64,000 nucleotides of DNA from Methylobacterium jeotgali (lineage in GTDB: Bacteria; Pseudomonadota; Alphaproteobacteria; Rhizobiales; Beijerinckiaceae). How positions within the stretch are numbered: the first letter of the stretch is position 1; each line of letters starts with the position of its first letter. The DNA lies in NCBI RefSeq assembly GCF_022179345.1, contig NZ_BPQR01000084.1:1-64000 (forward strand), written 5' to 3'. Below are positions 51,829 to 59,831 of the stretch, piece after piece. The notes under the pieces were generated by a model that worked only from the letters and a program-made list of their open reading frames with translations, did no database searches and was not told the origin of the DNA. A program made the translations under genes and the position numbers.

Positions 51829-52004
51829 CTTTTCGTCCAGTCGTATTCGCCGCGCTCGAATGCAATCATGAAAATTTCGGTCACCAATTCATAGACTTGG
51901 TCGTGTAACCCGCGCTCTGAGAGTTCGCGAGCGAGACAGCGCATTTCATTTAGCGATGCTCGCTCCAGCACTAGATCTGGCTGGTCTTCACTGTCGTAGG
52001 GCAT
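51825..52004 (-). CDS. Small acidic hypothetical protein
   Basis: 59 residues from ATG 52004, which overlaps the preceding TGA. Helical (NEMRCLARELSERGLHDQVYELVTEIFMIAFERGEYDW). Less GC-rich than the adjacent genes. It looks like a small alphaproteobacterial protein with no assigned role. Confidence 0.5.
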   Translation of the reverse strand: MPYDSEDQPDLVLERASLNEMRCLARELSERGLHDQVYELVTEIFMIAFERGEYDWTKR

Positions 52005-52168
52005 CACGAGCGGTGGTCGGCCTTGAAGGCCTCGAGCATCACGCCGACCGCCTGGATCGTCCGGCGGTCTTCCCGCGGAACCACTGCGATGATGACGCGC
52101 AAGGCCAGAACGACGATGAGCCGTCGAAGCTCGTAAACGGTGCTGTGCCAGACGCCGGAAGCGGTCAT
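52004..52168 (-). CDS. Small membrane protein
   Basis: 54 residues from ATG 52168, six bases after the papain-like gene. One hydrophobic segment (LRRLIVVLALRVIIAVVP) flanked by Arg. No family recognised. Stop and next start overlap (TGATG). Confidence 0.5.
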   Translation of the reverse strand: MTASGVWHSTVYELRRLIVVLALRVIIAVVPREDRRTIQAVGVMLEAFKADHRS

Positions 52169-52173
52169 GACGC

Positions 52174-52935
52174 TCACGCCGCCTTCGTGACCTGCTTCAG
52201 GTCCGAGACTAGGGTGTTGAGGTCGAAGCCTTCGAGGCTGCGGCCGTTCGTCAGGGACTCGGCGGTGACGTAGGCCACGGCCTCGTCTGCGTACTTGCGC
52301 AGGAAGGCCGGGGTCATCGCCTGAAGCTTGCCCCAGGTCACGCAGACCGGATTGCCCTCGCGCACGGCCATCAGGGGCACGTAGTGCCCGCCATAGATGC
52401 GGGCGCCACGGACGACATCCCAGGCCTTGCCCTCGTCGAACTGGCGCATGGCGCTCGTGGGGAAGCGGAGGCCGAGGCCGACGAAGCCGAACAGGTAGAG
52501 CGCCTGGACGATCTGCTGCGGCTTCTTCGGGTCGAGGGCGAGGTAGGCGATGACCTGGTGGCGGACGCCGTTGGCGTCGACCACGCCGGTCTTGCGGCGG
52601 TAGGAGGCCGCGACCTGCATGTCGGTGCCCTGGTCGGCGTCGGGCCGGGACGGATCGAAGCCCGTGACCGCGGAGTAGTCCGAGAGCACGCACTGGTCGG
52701 TGAAGGAGACAACCCGACCGCCCATGACGTTGGCAAGCATGGTCTCGTGGGCCGCGCCTGCCCAGACACAATCGCCGTAGTCCGCGTTGCCGAGCATGCC
52801 CCAGGGCGCGGTTTCGAGAGCCTCGTGCCCGAAATTGTCCGGGTCGGCCGGCATCGGGAGCTTCTTCGCCTTGGCGTACTTGGCGAAGGCGAGCTGGATC
52901 GCGCCGGGGCGAGCCGGCTTCTTCCCGAGTTTCAT
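52174..52935 (-). CDS. Papain-fold-like phage protein (putative cysteine peptidase)
   Basis: 253 residues. A candidate catalytic Cys56 lies in a papain-like context (GNADYGDCVWAGAAHETML), with candidate His184 (RIYGGHYVPLMAV) and a Trp-containing strand after it (VCVTWGKLQAMTP, residues 198-210). The order Cys-His-(polar)-Trp fits papain-like folds, but a classical Asn is not obvious. Located early in the late operon, before terminase. It could process a host or virion protein; function unknown. Confidence 0.6.
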   Translation of the reverse strand: MKLGKKPARPGAIQLAFAKYAKAKKLPMPADPDNFGHEALETAPWGMLGNADYGDCVWAGAAHETMLANVMGGRVVSFTDQCVLSDYSAVTGFDPSRPDADQGTDMQVAASYRRKTGVVDANGVRHQVIAYLALDPKKPQQIVQALYLFGFVGLGLRFPTSAMRQFDEGKAWDVVRGARIYGGHYVPLMAVREGNPVCVTWGKLQAMTPAFLRKYADEAVAYVTAESLTNGRSLEGFDLNTLVSDLKQVTKAA

Positions 52936-52971
52936 GGAGCGATCCTGTCGAGGGCGAGCATGGCGCCCCGC

Positions 52972-53277
52972 CTATCGAGGGTCCTGCACGCCAAGCTCTT
53001 TCAGCAGATAGGGTAACAATTCGGCTGTCTGACGCAGCCGGTACTCAAGATCATCTGGCACGCCCCGATGTCCCGGATGACCAAAGATCCCAACAAAGCC
53101 TTCGCTACCCGCTTTCGCACGCGCCTCCGCCAGATACGCCTCTTCGCCGATCTCAGCGATACGAGCGCTCTGAGCTTCGTAGCGGTCCCAAGCTCGGCCA
53201 TGCAGATCGGCCTCACGTGCTCGCCAAGCCTTGTAAACGAGATCGTACGTCGCGAGGTCTGGGTTGTCGGAGGTCAT
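52972..53277 (-). CDS. Hypothetical protein, first gene of the late operon
   Basis: 101 residues, helical, charged (YDLVYKAWRAREADLHGRAWDRYEAQSARIAEIGEEAYLAEARAKAG), then a short FVGIFGHPGHRG hinge. No family recognised. It is the first leftward gene after the 626-base leader. Confidence 0.55.
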   Translation of the reverse strand: MTSDNPDLATYDLVYKAWRAREADLHGRAWDRYEAQSARIAEIGEEAYLAEARAKAGSEGFVGIFGHPGHRGVPDDLEYRLRQTAELLPYLLKELGVQDPR

Positions 53278-53903
53278 GGCGCCTCGCAGGGGATCGTCGA
53301 TGCGGGCCGGGCTTGATACCGGCTAGGGGCATGTACTGGCTCAGGCCTTTTCGGGCGCACCTAGGATTGCGGGAAGCACTACCTAGCCCCGTGAATATCC
53401 CGCTGGCGATTGCTGCGTGTCCTTCCACGCCGCCGCATCGATCTCGAAAATCTGAGGGTCGTCAGGTCTGGACGGAATCCGATCAAAGAGGCGATCGGTT
53501 CTCCCCGTCGCCAGGATCGGCAGGGCGCACCCTCGAAGGAGCGCAGCACACACATCCGGTCGTCCTGGGTGCCATAGATTCAGAACGGATCAGCAGAGTC
53601 AAGCGGTGATGCCCATAGCGATCTCAATCGCCTCGGACTTGCAACGATCCCACGTATCCGCGACTTGCTGCACAGCCGTGATGTATACTTGTCCCCGTCC
53701 CGGTGGAGGTATGGCTGGGCCGAAGAGGATCCGCCAGATAACTTTCTGACGACGTTTGACCTGTCGGTAACGAGCCTTCGTTGAAGCTGAGACCGAGCGT
53801 CAGTGTTTCGCACAGATGATCTCCGTGCAGGGCGGAAACCGATCGGCTCGTGCGGTGCACTTACAATAGGGCACGATGCACGGAATGCGTCCCAGTCTTG
53901 ACA
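53278..53903. other. 626-base gene-free leader between NusG-like and late genes
   Basis: No frame here has coding character on either strand. Leftward transcription would pass from the NusG-like gene through this leader into the late operon. It is long enough for a late promoter, processing or antitermination sites. I could not identify a convincing -35/-10 pair or intrinsic terminator by eye. TTGACA occurs at 53898-53903 on the plus strand without a matching -10. Confidence 0.5.
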
Positions 53904-54545
53904 TCAAGCGCGCTCCAACTGATGCGGCTCAAAGCGCACAGGCGTTGGCCGACCGAAGATATCGACGTCAGCCTGGATGTGGCCGGTCTTCAGAAGCTCT
54001 GTGACCATCGCGTAGAACGAGGCGAAGGGGCCGTCGGCGACACGCATCGTCTCCCCGACCCGGTAGAGCGAGGCCGCCTGCATCCGCTCGGACTTGACGT
54101 TGCCCGAGAACGCATCGGCGATGGCCTGCATGACACCATGCGGGATGCGCAGCGGCCCGTCGATGCCGAGGATGGCGGCGACGTGCTGGCACCGACGCAT
54201 GAGGCGCAGGTCGGCCTCGTCGGGCTTCGGTGCGGGCTGGCCGGAAATCGAATCGGGGTTTCCGGCTTCGGTCGAAGTCCCAACGAACAGGTAGCCCGGG
54301 AACAGGTGAAGCACGCAGTCGACCTTGCGGCCGCGCCGAATGATGGTCGACTCGTAGACAGGCATCCAGACATCGAGCCCGTCCTCGCGAAGCGCCTTCT
54401 CGGCATGGCGGTCTGCCTCGCCCAGCGCCTCGTAGGTCGGGGCGGCGATGTCCCAGGTCGCCACGACGAACCAGGCGCGATCCGGGTCGATGATGCGGCG
54501 TTCGCCGAAGCGGATGTGCTGGCGCTTCCCTCGGGTCCGGCTCAT
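53904..54545 (-). CDS. NusG-like transcription elongation/antitermination factor
   Basis: 213 residues. The N-terminal NGN-type domain (AWFVVATWDIAAPTYEALGEADRHAEKALREDGLDVWMPVYESTII, then GYLFVGTS) and a C-terminal KOW-type segment (YRVGETMRVADGPFASFYAMVTELLKTG) match NusG/RfaH architecture, with a longer helical insert between. Such factors bind RNA polymerase and suppress pausing or termination. Encoded just upstream of the long leader and the 36-kb late operon, it is a good candidate for the late-gene antiterminator. Confidence 0.8.
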   Translation of the reverse strand: MSRTRGKRQHIRFGERRIIDPDRAWFVVATWDIAAPTYEALGEADRHAEKALREDGLDVWMPVYESTIIRRGRKVDCVLHLFPGYLFVGTSTEAGNPDSISGQPAPKPDEADLRLMRRCQHVAAILGIDGPLRIPHGVMQAIADAFSGNVKSERMQAASLYRVGETMRVADGPFASFYAMVTELLKTGHIQADVDIFGRPTPVRFEPHQLERA

Positions 54546-54549
54546 GGGC

Positions 54550-55038
54550 TCAGGCCTCTCTGACGCGGCGGGTCAGGCGATCCGCGTTGCGCTCGCCGAT
54601 GGAGCCCTCGCCCCAGACGAGGGGCAGGTGCTCGTCGCACCAGGAGCCGTGCAGGTTCGAGCGGCTGATGCGGGTGGGGCGGCCGCAGAAGCGGTGCGCG
54701 TCCGACGGGGCGTTGTGCGGGGTGCAGGCGAAGCGGCACTGGCCCTGGCGTAAAGCGGGCAGCGGCCAATCGCCATCGGCCGGCAGGTGGACTAGTTTGG
54801 CCCCGCGGGCGGAAGACTCGTCGACTGCCTCCGGTTTTCTCTGCATGTTCTGCTGCTTAGCGGGCGGGCGAGCTGGCCGACTTTCAGCTTCGTCGCCCGT
54901 CGCCGGCGGCACGCGCTCGGCACCACCCTCCCCAGCAGCGGGGGGAGGCATGGCGAGACGTAGCGCCGCGACGGCCTTAGCGCGCTGGCGCTCGAACAGC
55001 CGGGCGATCGACGAGGGGGCGGTGGCGCGGCGGGCCAT
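54550..55038 (-). CDS. GcrA-like protein
   Basis: 162 residues from ATG 55038 (TGATG). The N-terminal helix (IARLFERQRAKAVAALRLAM) and long disordered linker are not diagnostic, but the C-terminal CRFACTPHNAPSDAHRFCGRPTRISRSNLHGSWCDEHLPLVWG resembles the Cys/His end of GcrA cell-cycle regulators. GcrA binds sigma-70 at methylated promoters. This version lacks a recognisable N-terminal DNA-binding domain. It may interfere with or mimic host GcrA. Confidence 0.6.
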   Translation of the reverse strand: MARRATAPSSIARLFERQRAKAVAALRLAMPPPAAGEGGAERVPPATGDEAESRPARPPAKQQNMQRKPEAVDESSARGAKLVHLPADGDWPLPALRQGQCRFACTPHNAPSDAHRFCGRPTRISRSNLHGSWCDEHLPLVWGEGSIGERNADRLTRRVREA

Positions 55039-56189
55039 CACGCCGCCTCACCGATCAGCAGCCGGGACGGGACCTTGCAGCTCGGCTGGCCGGGCGGCGG
55101 ACCGAACACGGCCTCGATCCAGTCCGACGGGTTGGCGCGGTGGCGGGCGACCATCTTGCGGATCGTCTCCTCGGCCCAGCGGCCATGCGGTGCCATGTCG
55201 ACCATTTCGGCTTCCAGCGTCGGCGCGGCGGCCTTGGCGGGCAGGCCCTGAGAGGTCCGGGATTCGCGCTGGATCCGGACCCGCTCGGCGACGGCGTTGG
55301 CCAACGTGCCCCATGTCCGGATCGGGACGCGCCGGCTGGCGACGAGGTCGAGGATGGCCGGGACGATCTCGGCCTCGAGGTCGAGGCCGTCGTGCTCGAG
55401 CTTCACCATGGGACCGACCACGAAGTCGTTCACCCAGTCCCGTGGCAACTCGCGCCGGCACCGGGCCTCGACCCGGTCGAAGTTCGCCCTCGAGTTCCAG
55501 GCAGGCGGCGGCTCGGCCGCGGCTGTCTGCGGTTCGCGAGGTACAGGTTCACAGGCTGCTGCCGGTATATTCTCTTTCTTCTTCCTTTCCCCTTCTACTT
55601 CTATTGGTGAACGTAACGGTCTGCGTGTGTCGGCCGTGACGGAGACGTTACGATCTTCGTGACGGACACCGTTACGGCTCTCATCACGTTGGACGTTACG
55701 TGCCTCGTGACGTTCCTCGTTACGGACGCCCGTTTCGTTGATTTTGCTCGCCTTTTTGCCGCCAGACGGCGGGGTCGTGCCGCCCTCGTCCCGAGCATGT
55801 CGGGCGCGCGTCGCCGCGGCAGTCCTGTCCTTGCGCTGATCCTTCGCCTTCGCGGCTCGAAGCACATCCTCGCACAGGACCTGATGATAGTACCTCCCAT
55901 CCGAGCACAGAACGAAGCCCCGCAGGGCCATTGCCTTGACCTTCTTCCAGCGCCCGGCGGCGCCGGAGAACGCCGCGAGGAGGCGGTCGTTGTTGGGCAG
56001 CGAGCCGGCGGGCTTCTGCTTCCAGGCGTGCCCCCAGAGCGCGACCGCAGCCTTGAACTCCTCGCCTGTCGAGAGTGCCCAGAGCTCGGAGTGGAACAGG
56101 CGGTCGGTGTGGAGCAGGAAGCCGTTGATCCCGTCGACATCGATGTCGTGCGGCACCAGCGGCGCCGGCAGATCGGATTGGGCGGTCAT
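55038..56189 (-). CDS. DUF1376 replication-type protein containing an iteron array
   Basis: 383 residues from ATG 56189 (ATGA overlap). The N-terminal DUF1376 domain (PLVPHDIDVDGINGFLLHTDRLFHSELWALSTGEEFKAAVALWGHAWKQKPAGSLPNNDRLLA) is the usual phage replication-initiator or helicase-loader region. A low-complexity Arg/Glu/Asn/His middle (about 155-190) is encoded by 12-bp tandem repeats. The C-terminal domain (FDRVEARCRRELPRDWVNDFVVGP) is helical. Placement next to DnaB and the repeats argues for an origin-binding role like lambda O. Confidence 0.8.
   Translation of the reverse strand: MTAQSDLPAPLVPHDIDVDGINGFLLHTDRLFHSELWALSTGEEFKAAVALWGHAWKQKPAGSLPNNDRLLAAFSGAAGRWKKVKAMALRGFVLCSDGRYYHQVLCEDVLRAAKAKDQRKDRTAAATRARHARDEGGTTPPSGGKKASKINETGVRNEERHEARNVQRDESRNGVRHEDRNVSVTADTRRPLRSPIEVEGERKKKENIPAAACEPVPREPQTAAAEPPPAWNSRANFDRVEARCRRELPRDWVNDFVVGPMVKLEHDGLDLEAEIVPAILDLVASRRVPIRTWGTLANAVAERVRIQRESRTSQGLPAKAAAPTLEAEMVDMAPHGRWAEETIRKMVARHRANPSDWIEAVFGPPPGQPSCKVPSRLLIGEAA
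55635..55724. repeat. 12-bp iteron array, probable phage replication origin
   Basis: On the gene strand, units read CGTAACGAGGAA, CGTCACGAGGCA, CGTAACGTCCAA, CGTGATGAGAGC, CGTAACGGTGTC, CGTCACGAAGAT, CGTAACGTCTCC. On the plus strand CGT(T/G)ACG or its CATCACG variant begins at 55646, 55658, 55670, 55682, 55694, 55706 and 55718, exactly 12 bases apart. A further unit at 55635 is 11 bases off. An AT-rich, pyrimidine-biased tract lies next to it at about 55560-55612. Iterons plus an AT-rich tract inside the initiator gene match lambda-type origins. Confidence 0.75.
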
Positions 56190-57634
56190 ACGGGCCCCCT
56201 GGCGTGCTGAGCGATGGATGAGGCGGCCACGTCGCACCACAGGTTCAGCGTGGTGCAGGGCCCGGCCCGGTTCTTCCCGAGGATGATCTCAAGGGAGTGC
56301 TTGGTATCGAGCAGGCGGGTAGCGAGCTCGTCGTCGCCACCGGCCTTGATCTTCTGCTCGAGGTAGTAGGCCTCGCGGTAGAGGAAGAGGACGGTGTCTG
56401 CGTCCTGCTCAAGCTCACCGGAGTCGCGGAGATCCGGGAGCACGGGTCTCTTGTCCTGCCGCCCCTGCGCCTCGGTCTGGCGCGAGAGCTGGACGAGCAG
56501 CACGACGCAGATGTCCTCATCCTTGGCCAGTTGCTTGAGCGTGCCGGTGATCTCGCCGATCTCTAGGTTGCGGTTGCCACTGTAGCGGTCCGAGACCTTC
56601 ATGAACTTGAGGTGGTCGATGAACACGACCCCGAGCTTCACGTTGGATTCCGCGAGTCGCTTCTTCTCGGCCCGGACGGCGAACAGGATCTCGGCGACCG
56701 AGGCGCCCGAGCGGCAGTCGACCTGCAGATGCAGCTTCGAGAGGCGCTGCTCGGCGTCCGCAAGGCGCCAGTCGTCCTCATCATCCGTGTGGCCGGCCAT
56801 GATCTGGCCGTAGGAGAGAGGGCGATTGTGCAGGTAGCTGAGATCCGCGAGGTAGCGGGCCCACTGCTGGTCCTTGGTCACCTCAAGCTGGAAGACGAGC
56901 ACGCCATCGTTCCGGGCCGAGCGGCGCGACATCGACGTCATCGCGACCGTCTTGCCCATCCCCGGTCTGGCGCCGAGCAGCCACAACTGGCCTCGCTGAA
57001 AGCCGCCTTGCGTCACACGGTCGAGATCGGGAATCCCCGATGAGATGGCGGTGCTACCGACGGTGCCGGCCTTGATGCCCTTGATGCGGTCGAGCAGCCA
57101 CCGTCCGCCGGTCGCGGCCGAGAGGCTGGTTCGCTTGTCGTCCGGCGCTTTGGCGCGCGTGACGAGCAGGTCGGCCATCACGTCCTCAATGAGCGAACCG
57201 CTGGCAGTCTCGATGCCGCCGTGGCGGGCCCGCTGCACGAGGTCCTCGCCGATCACGACGAGCTCGCGCTTCATCGCGAAGTCGCGCACGATCTTGGCGT
57301 AGCCCGTGGCCTGGACGGTGGTGGCGGTGTTGAAGATCTGGGCGAGGTACTGCATCGCCGACACGCCCATGATCTCCGGCTTCGGCAGGTAGCCCTTGAC
57401 CGTCATCGGCACGGCGTCGACGCCCTGGGCGATCAGGCTCGCGATCGTCGCGAAGATCTCCTGATGCTCACCGAAGAAGAAGTGCTCGGCCTTCACCGAA
57501 GCCGCGATCTCGGCCATGCCGGCGTTACGCTGCATGAGAGCACCGAGAAGCGACTGCTCGACCTCGATGTTGTGCGGCGGCGCTTCAGCATCGGGCTGGG
57601 CCTGCTGGCGGAAGGGGACGACGGCGCTGCTCAT
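56186..57634 (-). CDS. dnaB: Replicative DNA helicase DnaB
   Basis: 482 residues from ATG 57634. The N-terminal primase-binding domain (NIEVEQSLLGALMQRNAGMAEIA), the Walker A GARPGMGKT, Walker B-type VVFIDHLKFM and the sensor region (VLLVQLSRQTEAQGRQDKRPVLPDLRDSGELEQDADTVLFLYREAYY) are all present. It unwinds the fork during theta replication. It is loaded presumably by the DUF1376 protein encoded next. Stop and start overlap in both directions. Confidence 0.93.
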   Translation of the reverse strand: MSSAVVPFRQQAQPDAEAPPHNIEVEQSLLGALMQRNAGMAEIAASVKAEHFFFGEHQEIFATIASLIAQGVDAVPMTVKGYLPKPEIMGVSAMQYLAQIFNTATTVQATGYAKIVRDFAMKRELVVIGEDLVQRARHGGIETASGSLIEDVMADLLVTRAKAPDDKRTSLSAATGGRWLLDRIKGIKAGTVGSTAISSGIPDLDRVTQGGFQRGQLWLLGARPGMGKTVAMTSMSRRSARNDGVLVFQLEVTKDQQWARYLADLSYLHNRPLSYGQIMAGHTDDEDDWRLADAEQRLSKLHLQVDCRSGASVAEILFAVRAEKKRLAESNVKLGVVFIDHLKFMKVSDRYSGNRNLEIGEITGTLKQLAKDEDICVVLLVQLSRQTEAQGRQDKRPVLPDLRDSGELEQDADTVLFLYREAYYLEQKIKAGGDDELATRLLDTKHSLEIILGKNRAGPCTTLNLWCDVAASSIAQHARGPV

Positions 57635-57831
57635 CCGAGCATCTCCCGGCGGTGCTTCTCCGACAGGCCGGCGCGGCGCATGAAGTCGTCGAAGGCGCGC
57701 ACGGCCGCGGCCATGTCGACGATGTTGCCCGAGGCCTGCGCCTGCTTCAGCGCGGCGGCATAGGCCTCGAAGGAGGCGCCGGCTCGGGCGTCGCGCGCTT
57801 GCTGAAGGTCGACTACGGCCACGGCGGTCAC
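57631..57831 (-). CDS. Hypothetical protein
   Basis: 66 residues from GTG 57831, overlapping the upstream MTase stop (GTGA). Helical (SFEAYAAALKQAQASGNIVDMAAAVRAFDDFMRRAGLSEKHRREML). No family recognised. In the early operon just before dnaB. Confidence 0.55.
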   Translation of the reverse strand: MTAVAVVDLQQARDARAGASFEAYAAALKQAQASGNIVDMAAAVRAFDDFMRRAGLSEKHRREMLG

Positions 57832-58409
57832 TCCGCGGCCTGGAGGGGTGAGGCGTCGAAGCGACCGGCCTCGTGACCCCAGGACATCCATCCCGGCCGG
57901 CTCTCGCGCGAGAACAGGTCGGCGCGGCGCAGCGCGTCAGGCGCCAGCGCCTCGGCGGCGGCGTAGGCGGCGTCGGGCTTGCGCGAATGCTCACGGGTCG
58001 GGGCCATGATCACGGTGCGCACGGCGCGCCCCGCCCGGGGCCGTCCGAACTTGCCGATCAGGAAGGGCTCGGAGGCCGAGCGCAGGACGTAGCCGGTGCC
58101 GAAGGCGAGCTTGCCGCCCGAGGTGGTCTTCACCCAAGCGCCGGCGGTCGTGAAGGTGAAGCCCCAGGCCGCCATGACCTCGAGCGCCTGCGGCAGCATG
58201 GGGTTCGTGGCCCAGAGCCAGAGGAAGGCGTCGCCGCGGGCGAGCTGCGCGACGGGCATCGCCTTGATCGCGTCGAGCGACATGCAGGCGTACTGCGCCT
58301 GCGGGCTCTTCCGCTCGCCGCGCGCCGACCGCAGGGCGAAAGACCACGGCGGGTCGGCCATGATGATGTCGAAGCCGAGCGGCGGCAGCGGTGCGAAGGG
58401 CCATGTCAT
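57828..58409 (-). CDS. MT-A70-family adenine-N6 DNA methyltransferase
   Basis: 193 residues from ATG 58409. Catalytic DPPW motif at 19-22 (IIMADPPWSFALRS), with AFLWLWATNPMLPQAL, TAGAWVKTT and a terminal RRADLFSRESRPGWMSWGHE. These match small phage N6-adenine methyltransferases. It likely protects phage DNA from host restriction or interferes with host methylation-dependent regulation. No restriction partner is next to it. Confidence 0.88.
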   Translation of the reverse strand: MTWPFAPLPPLGFDIIMADPPWSFALRSARGERKSPQAQYACMSLDAIKAMPVAQLARGDAFLWLWATNPMLPQALEVMAAWGFTFTTAGAWVKTTSGGKLAFGTGYVLRSASEPFLIGKFGRPRAGRAVRTVIMAPTREHSRKPDAAYAAAEALAPDALRRADLFSRESRPGWMSWGHEAGRFDASPLQAAE

Positions 58410-58600
58410 GCCGCCCTCCGCCGATCTGCGATCATTCGCTCGGGCAGAAGCGAGAAGCCTCGCGCGAGCCGCGGTGCGAGCTCGGTCCCGTCCGGATGCC
58501 ACCGACGCTCGCAGGCAGCCCAGGCCTCGGCCCTGTCGAGCATCTGGGCGTAGGTACCGGTGGCGATGACCGCGCCGTCTTCGAGGAGCACCCACGTCAC
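58406..58600 (-). CDS. Hypothetical protein
   Basis: 64 residues from GTG 58600. It reads TWVLLEDGAVIATGTYAQMLDRAEAWAACERRWHPDGTEL, a small beta/helical fold, with basic C-terminus. Unrecognised. Coupled by overlap to both neighbours. Confidence 0.5.
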   Translation of the reverse strand: MTWVLLEDGAVIATGTYAQMLDRAEAWAACERRWHPDGTELAPRLARGFSLLPERMIADRRRAA

Positions 58601-58839
58601 CGGAATGCCTGCGAGCGAGTGAAGACCAGTTGCTGGGTGTCGAGCGGCATCTCGTCGAGCACCCGCATTGCGTGCGGGATCAGCCGCTCGTCCTGCAGGG
58701 CGGCGAACACGACGGCAGCGGCCTTCGTCTCGGCGGGAGGGAGGACGGCGCGGATGTCGTTCAGGCCCTGGCGCTGACGCTCGGGCCCACGGGCGGCGCG
58801 GAAGGCCGGATGCCGCTCAAAGATCGACGGATGTGTCAT
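58597..58839 (-). CDS. Hypothetical protein
   Basis: 80 residues. Basic helical N-terminus (ERHPAFRAARGPERQRQGLNDI) and KAAAVVFAALQDERLIPHAMRVL. Unrecognised early protein. Overlaps its neighbours by four bases. Confidence 0.5.
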   Translation of the reverse strand: MTHPSIFERHPAFRAARGPERQRQGLNDIRAVLPPAETKAAAVVFAALQDERLIPHAMRVLDEMPLDTQQLVFTRSQAFR

Positions 58840-59354
58840 GCCGCCCTCGGTGTGCCGAGGACGCCGAGCTTGAAGCGCTCAGCATAGCGGGGGGCTCGTT
58901 CGTGTACCGTAGCCGCCCACAGTCCAAGGGCATCGGCCGCGTTGTCGTCGCGGGGCGACCAGCCCTGGCGCTGAGCCGCGGCGATCATCGCGGCCTTGTC
59001 GGCGTTGCCGTGTCCAGCGAAGAACTTCTTGACGCTCTGCAGGTGGTGCTCGGCGCAGCGGATGTCGCGCAGCCGGCAGCAGAACTCGGTGTGCCACGCA
59101 AGCCCCATCAGCTTACGGGCGGTGGCGGGCGTGGTCTTGCCCGCCAGGATCGGCGCCTCGAACACGATCAGCGCCGGGCTCTCCAGCGTGATCATGTCGA
59201 GAAGCCACTCGTTGTAGGCCTGGGCGAAGCGGCCGATGTCCTCGCCCGTGGCGGGCAGCACCTTGGTGCCGTAGCTCGGCTCCCCATCGGGCGAGCCACA
59301 GGCCCATCCCAACCGGGTTGCCAGATCAAGCGCGAGGATCTTCGGCAGCGCCAT
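58836..59354 (-). CDS. RuvC-like Holliday junction resolvase
   Basis: 172 residues with RNase-H fold acidic residues: D10 (ILALDLATRLGWACG), Glu in IVFEAPIL, and two Asp in RDDNAADALGLWA. This is the usual layout of phage RuvC-like resolvases. It should process recombination or replication intermediates before packaging. Confidence 0.85.
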   Translation of the reverse strand: MALPKILALDLATRLGWACGSPDGEPSYGTKVLPATGEDIGRFAQAYNEWLLDMITLESPALIVFEAPILAGKTTPATARKLMGLAWHTEFCCRLRDIRCAEHHLQSVKKFFAGHGNADKAAMIAAAQRQGWSPRDDNAADALGLWAATVHERAPRYAERFKLGVLGTPRAA

Positions 59355-59357
59355 GGC

Positions 59358-59783
59358 TCAGTGCACCGCCGGGTCGAGCTGCTTGATGCCGCCGCGAAGC
59401 GCCTTGCTGTTGCGATCGGCCGCTTCGTCGTCGGCCTGGGCCTTCGCAGTCTGCCCGGCGCGCCGCTTGGCCTCGTCACCCTCGTCATCAGCGAACAGGT
59501 CGGCCTGCGGGTTGAGGTCGAGCTTCTCGCGGTAGTCGTCGAGTGACCGCAGGAAGTCGTCTCGCTTGTCCTGCTCCATGCGCTTCAGCGACAGCACGAG
59601 CTTGAACGCCTTGCGGTTGATGCCGTGGGTCTCCTCGGCATCCTTGACCGCAGCGCCGAGCTCGCCGCGGGCCTCATCCATGTCGGCTTTCATGCCATCG
59701 CACCTGGCGATGAGGCTCTTCAGAACCTCGGGGTGCACGCCCGCCTGCTTCTTCGCCTTGGCGTCCTTCAGCTTCTCAGCCAT
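59358..59783 (-). CDS. GapR-like DUF2312 DNA-binding protein
   Basis: 141 residues. The helical core (LKSLIARCDGMKADMDEARGELGAAVKDAEETHGINRKAFKLVLSLKRMEQDKRDDFLRSLDDYREKL) has the GapR pattern. The acidic tail is extra. GapR binds overtwisted AT-rich DNA ahead of forks in Caulobacter and related bacteria. A phage copy could assist its own replication or compete with host GapR. Confidence 0.75.
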   Translation of the reverse strand: MAEKLKDAKAKKQAGVHPEVLKSLIARCDGMKADMDEARGELGAAVKDAEETHGINRKAFKLVLSLKRMEQDKRDDFLRSLDDYREKLDLNPQADLFADDEGDEAKRRAGQTAKAQADDEAADRNSKALRGGIKQLDPAVH

Positions 59784-59831
59784 GTCGGCTCCTCGTCTGT
59801 CGCGCGGGATCGCCCCGCGTGGGCGGGCCGC

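Noticed and set aside
53580..53860. Short minus-strand frames in the leader
   Set aside because: Ser/Arg-rich composition, no ribosome binding site, no domain; the leader appears non-coding.
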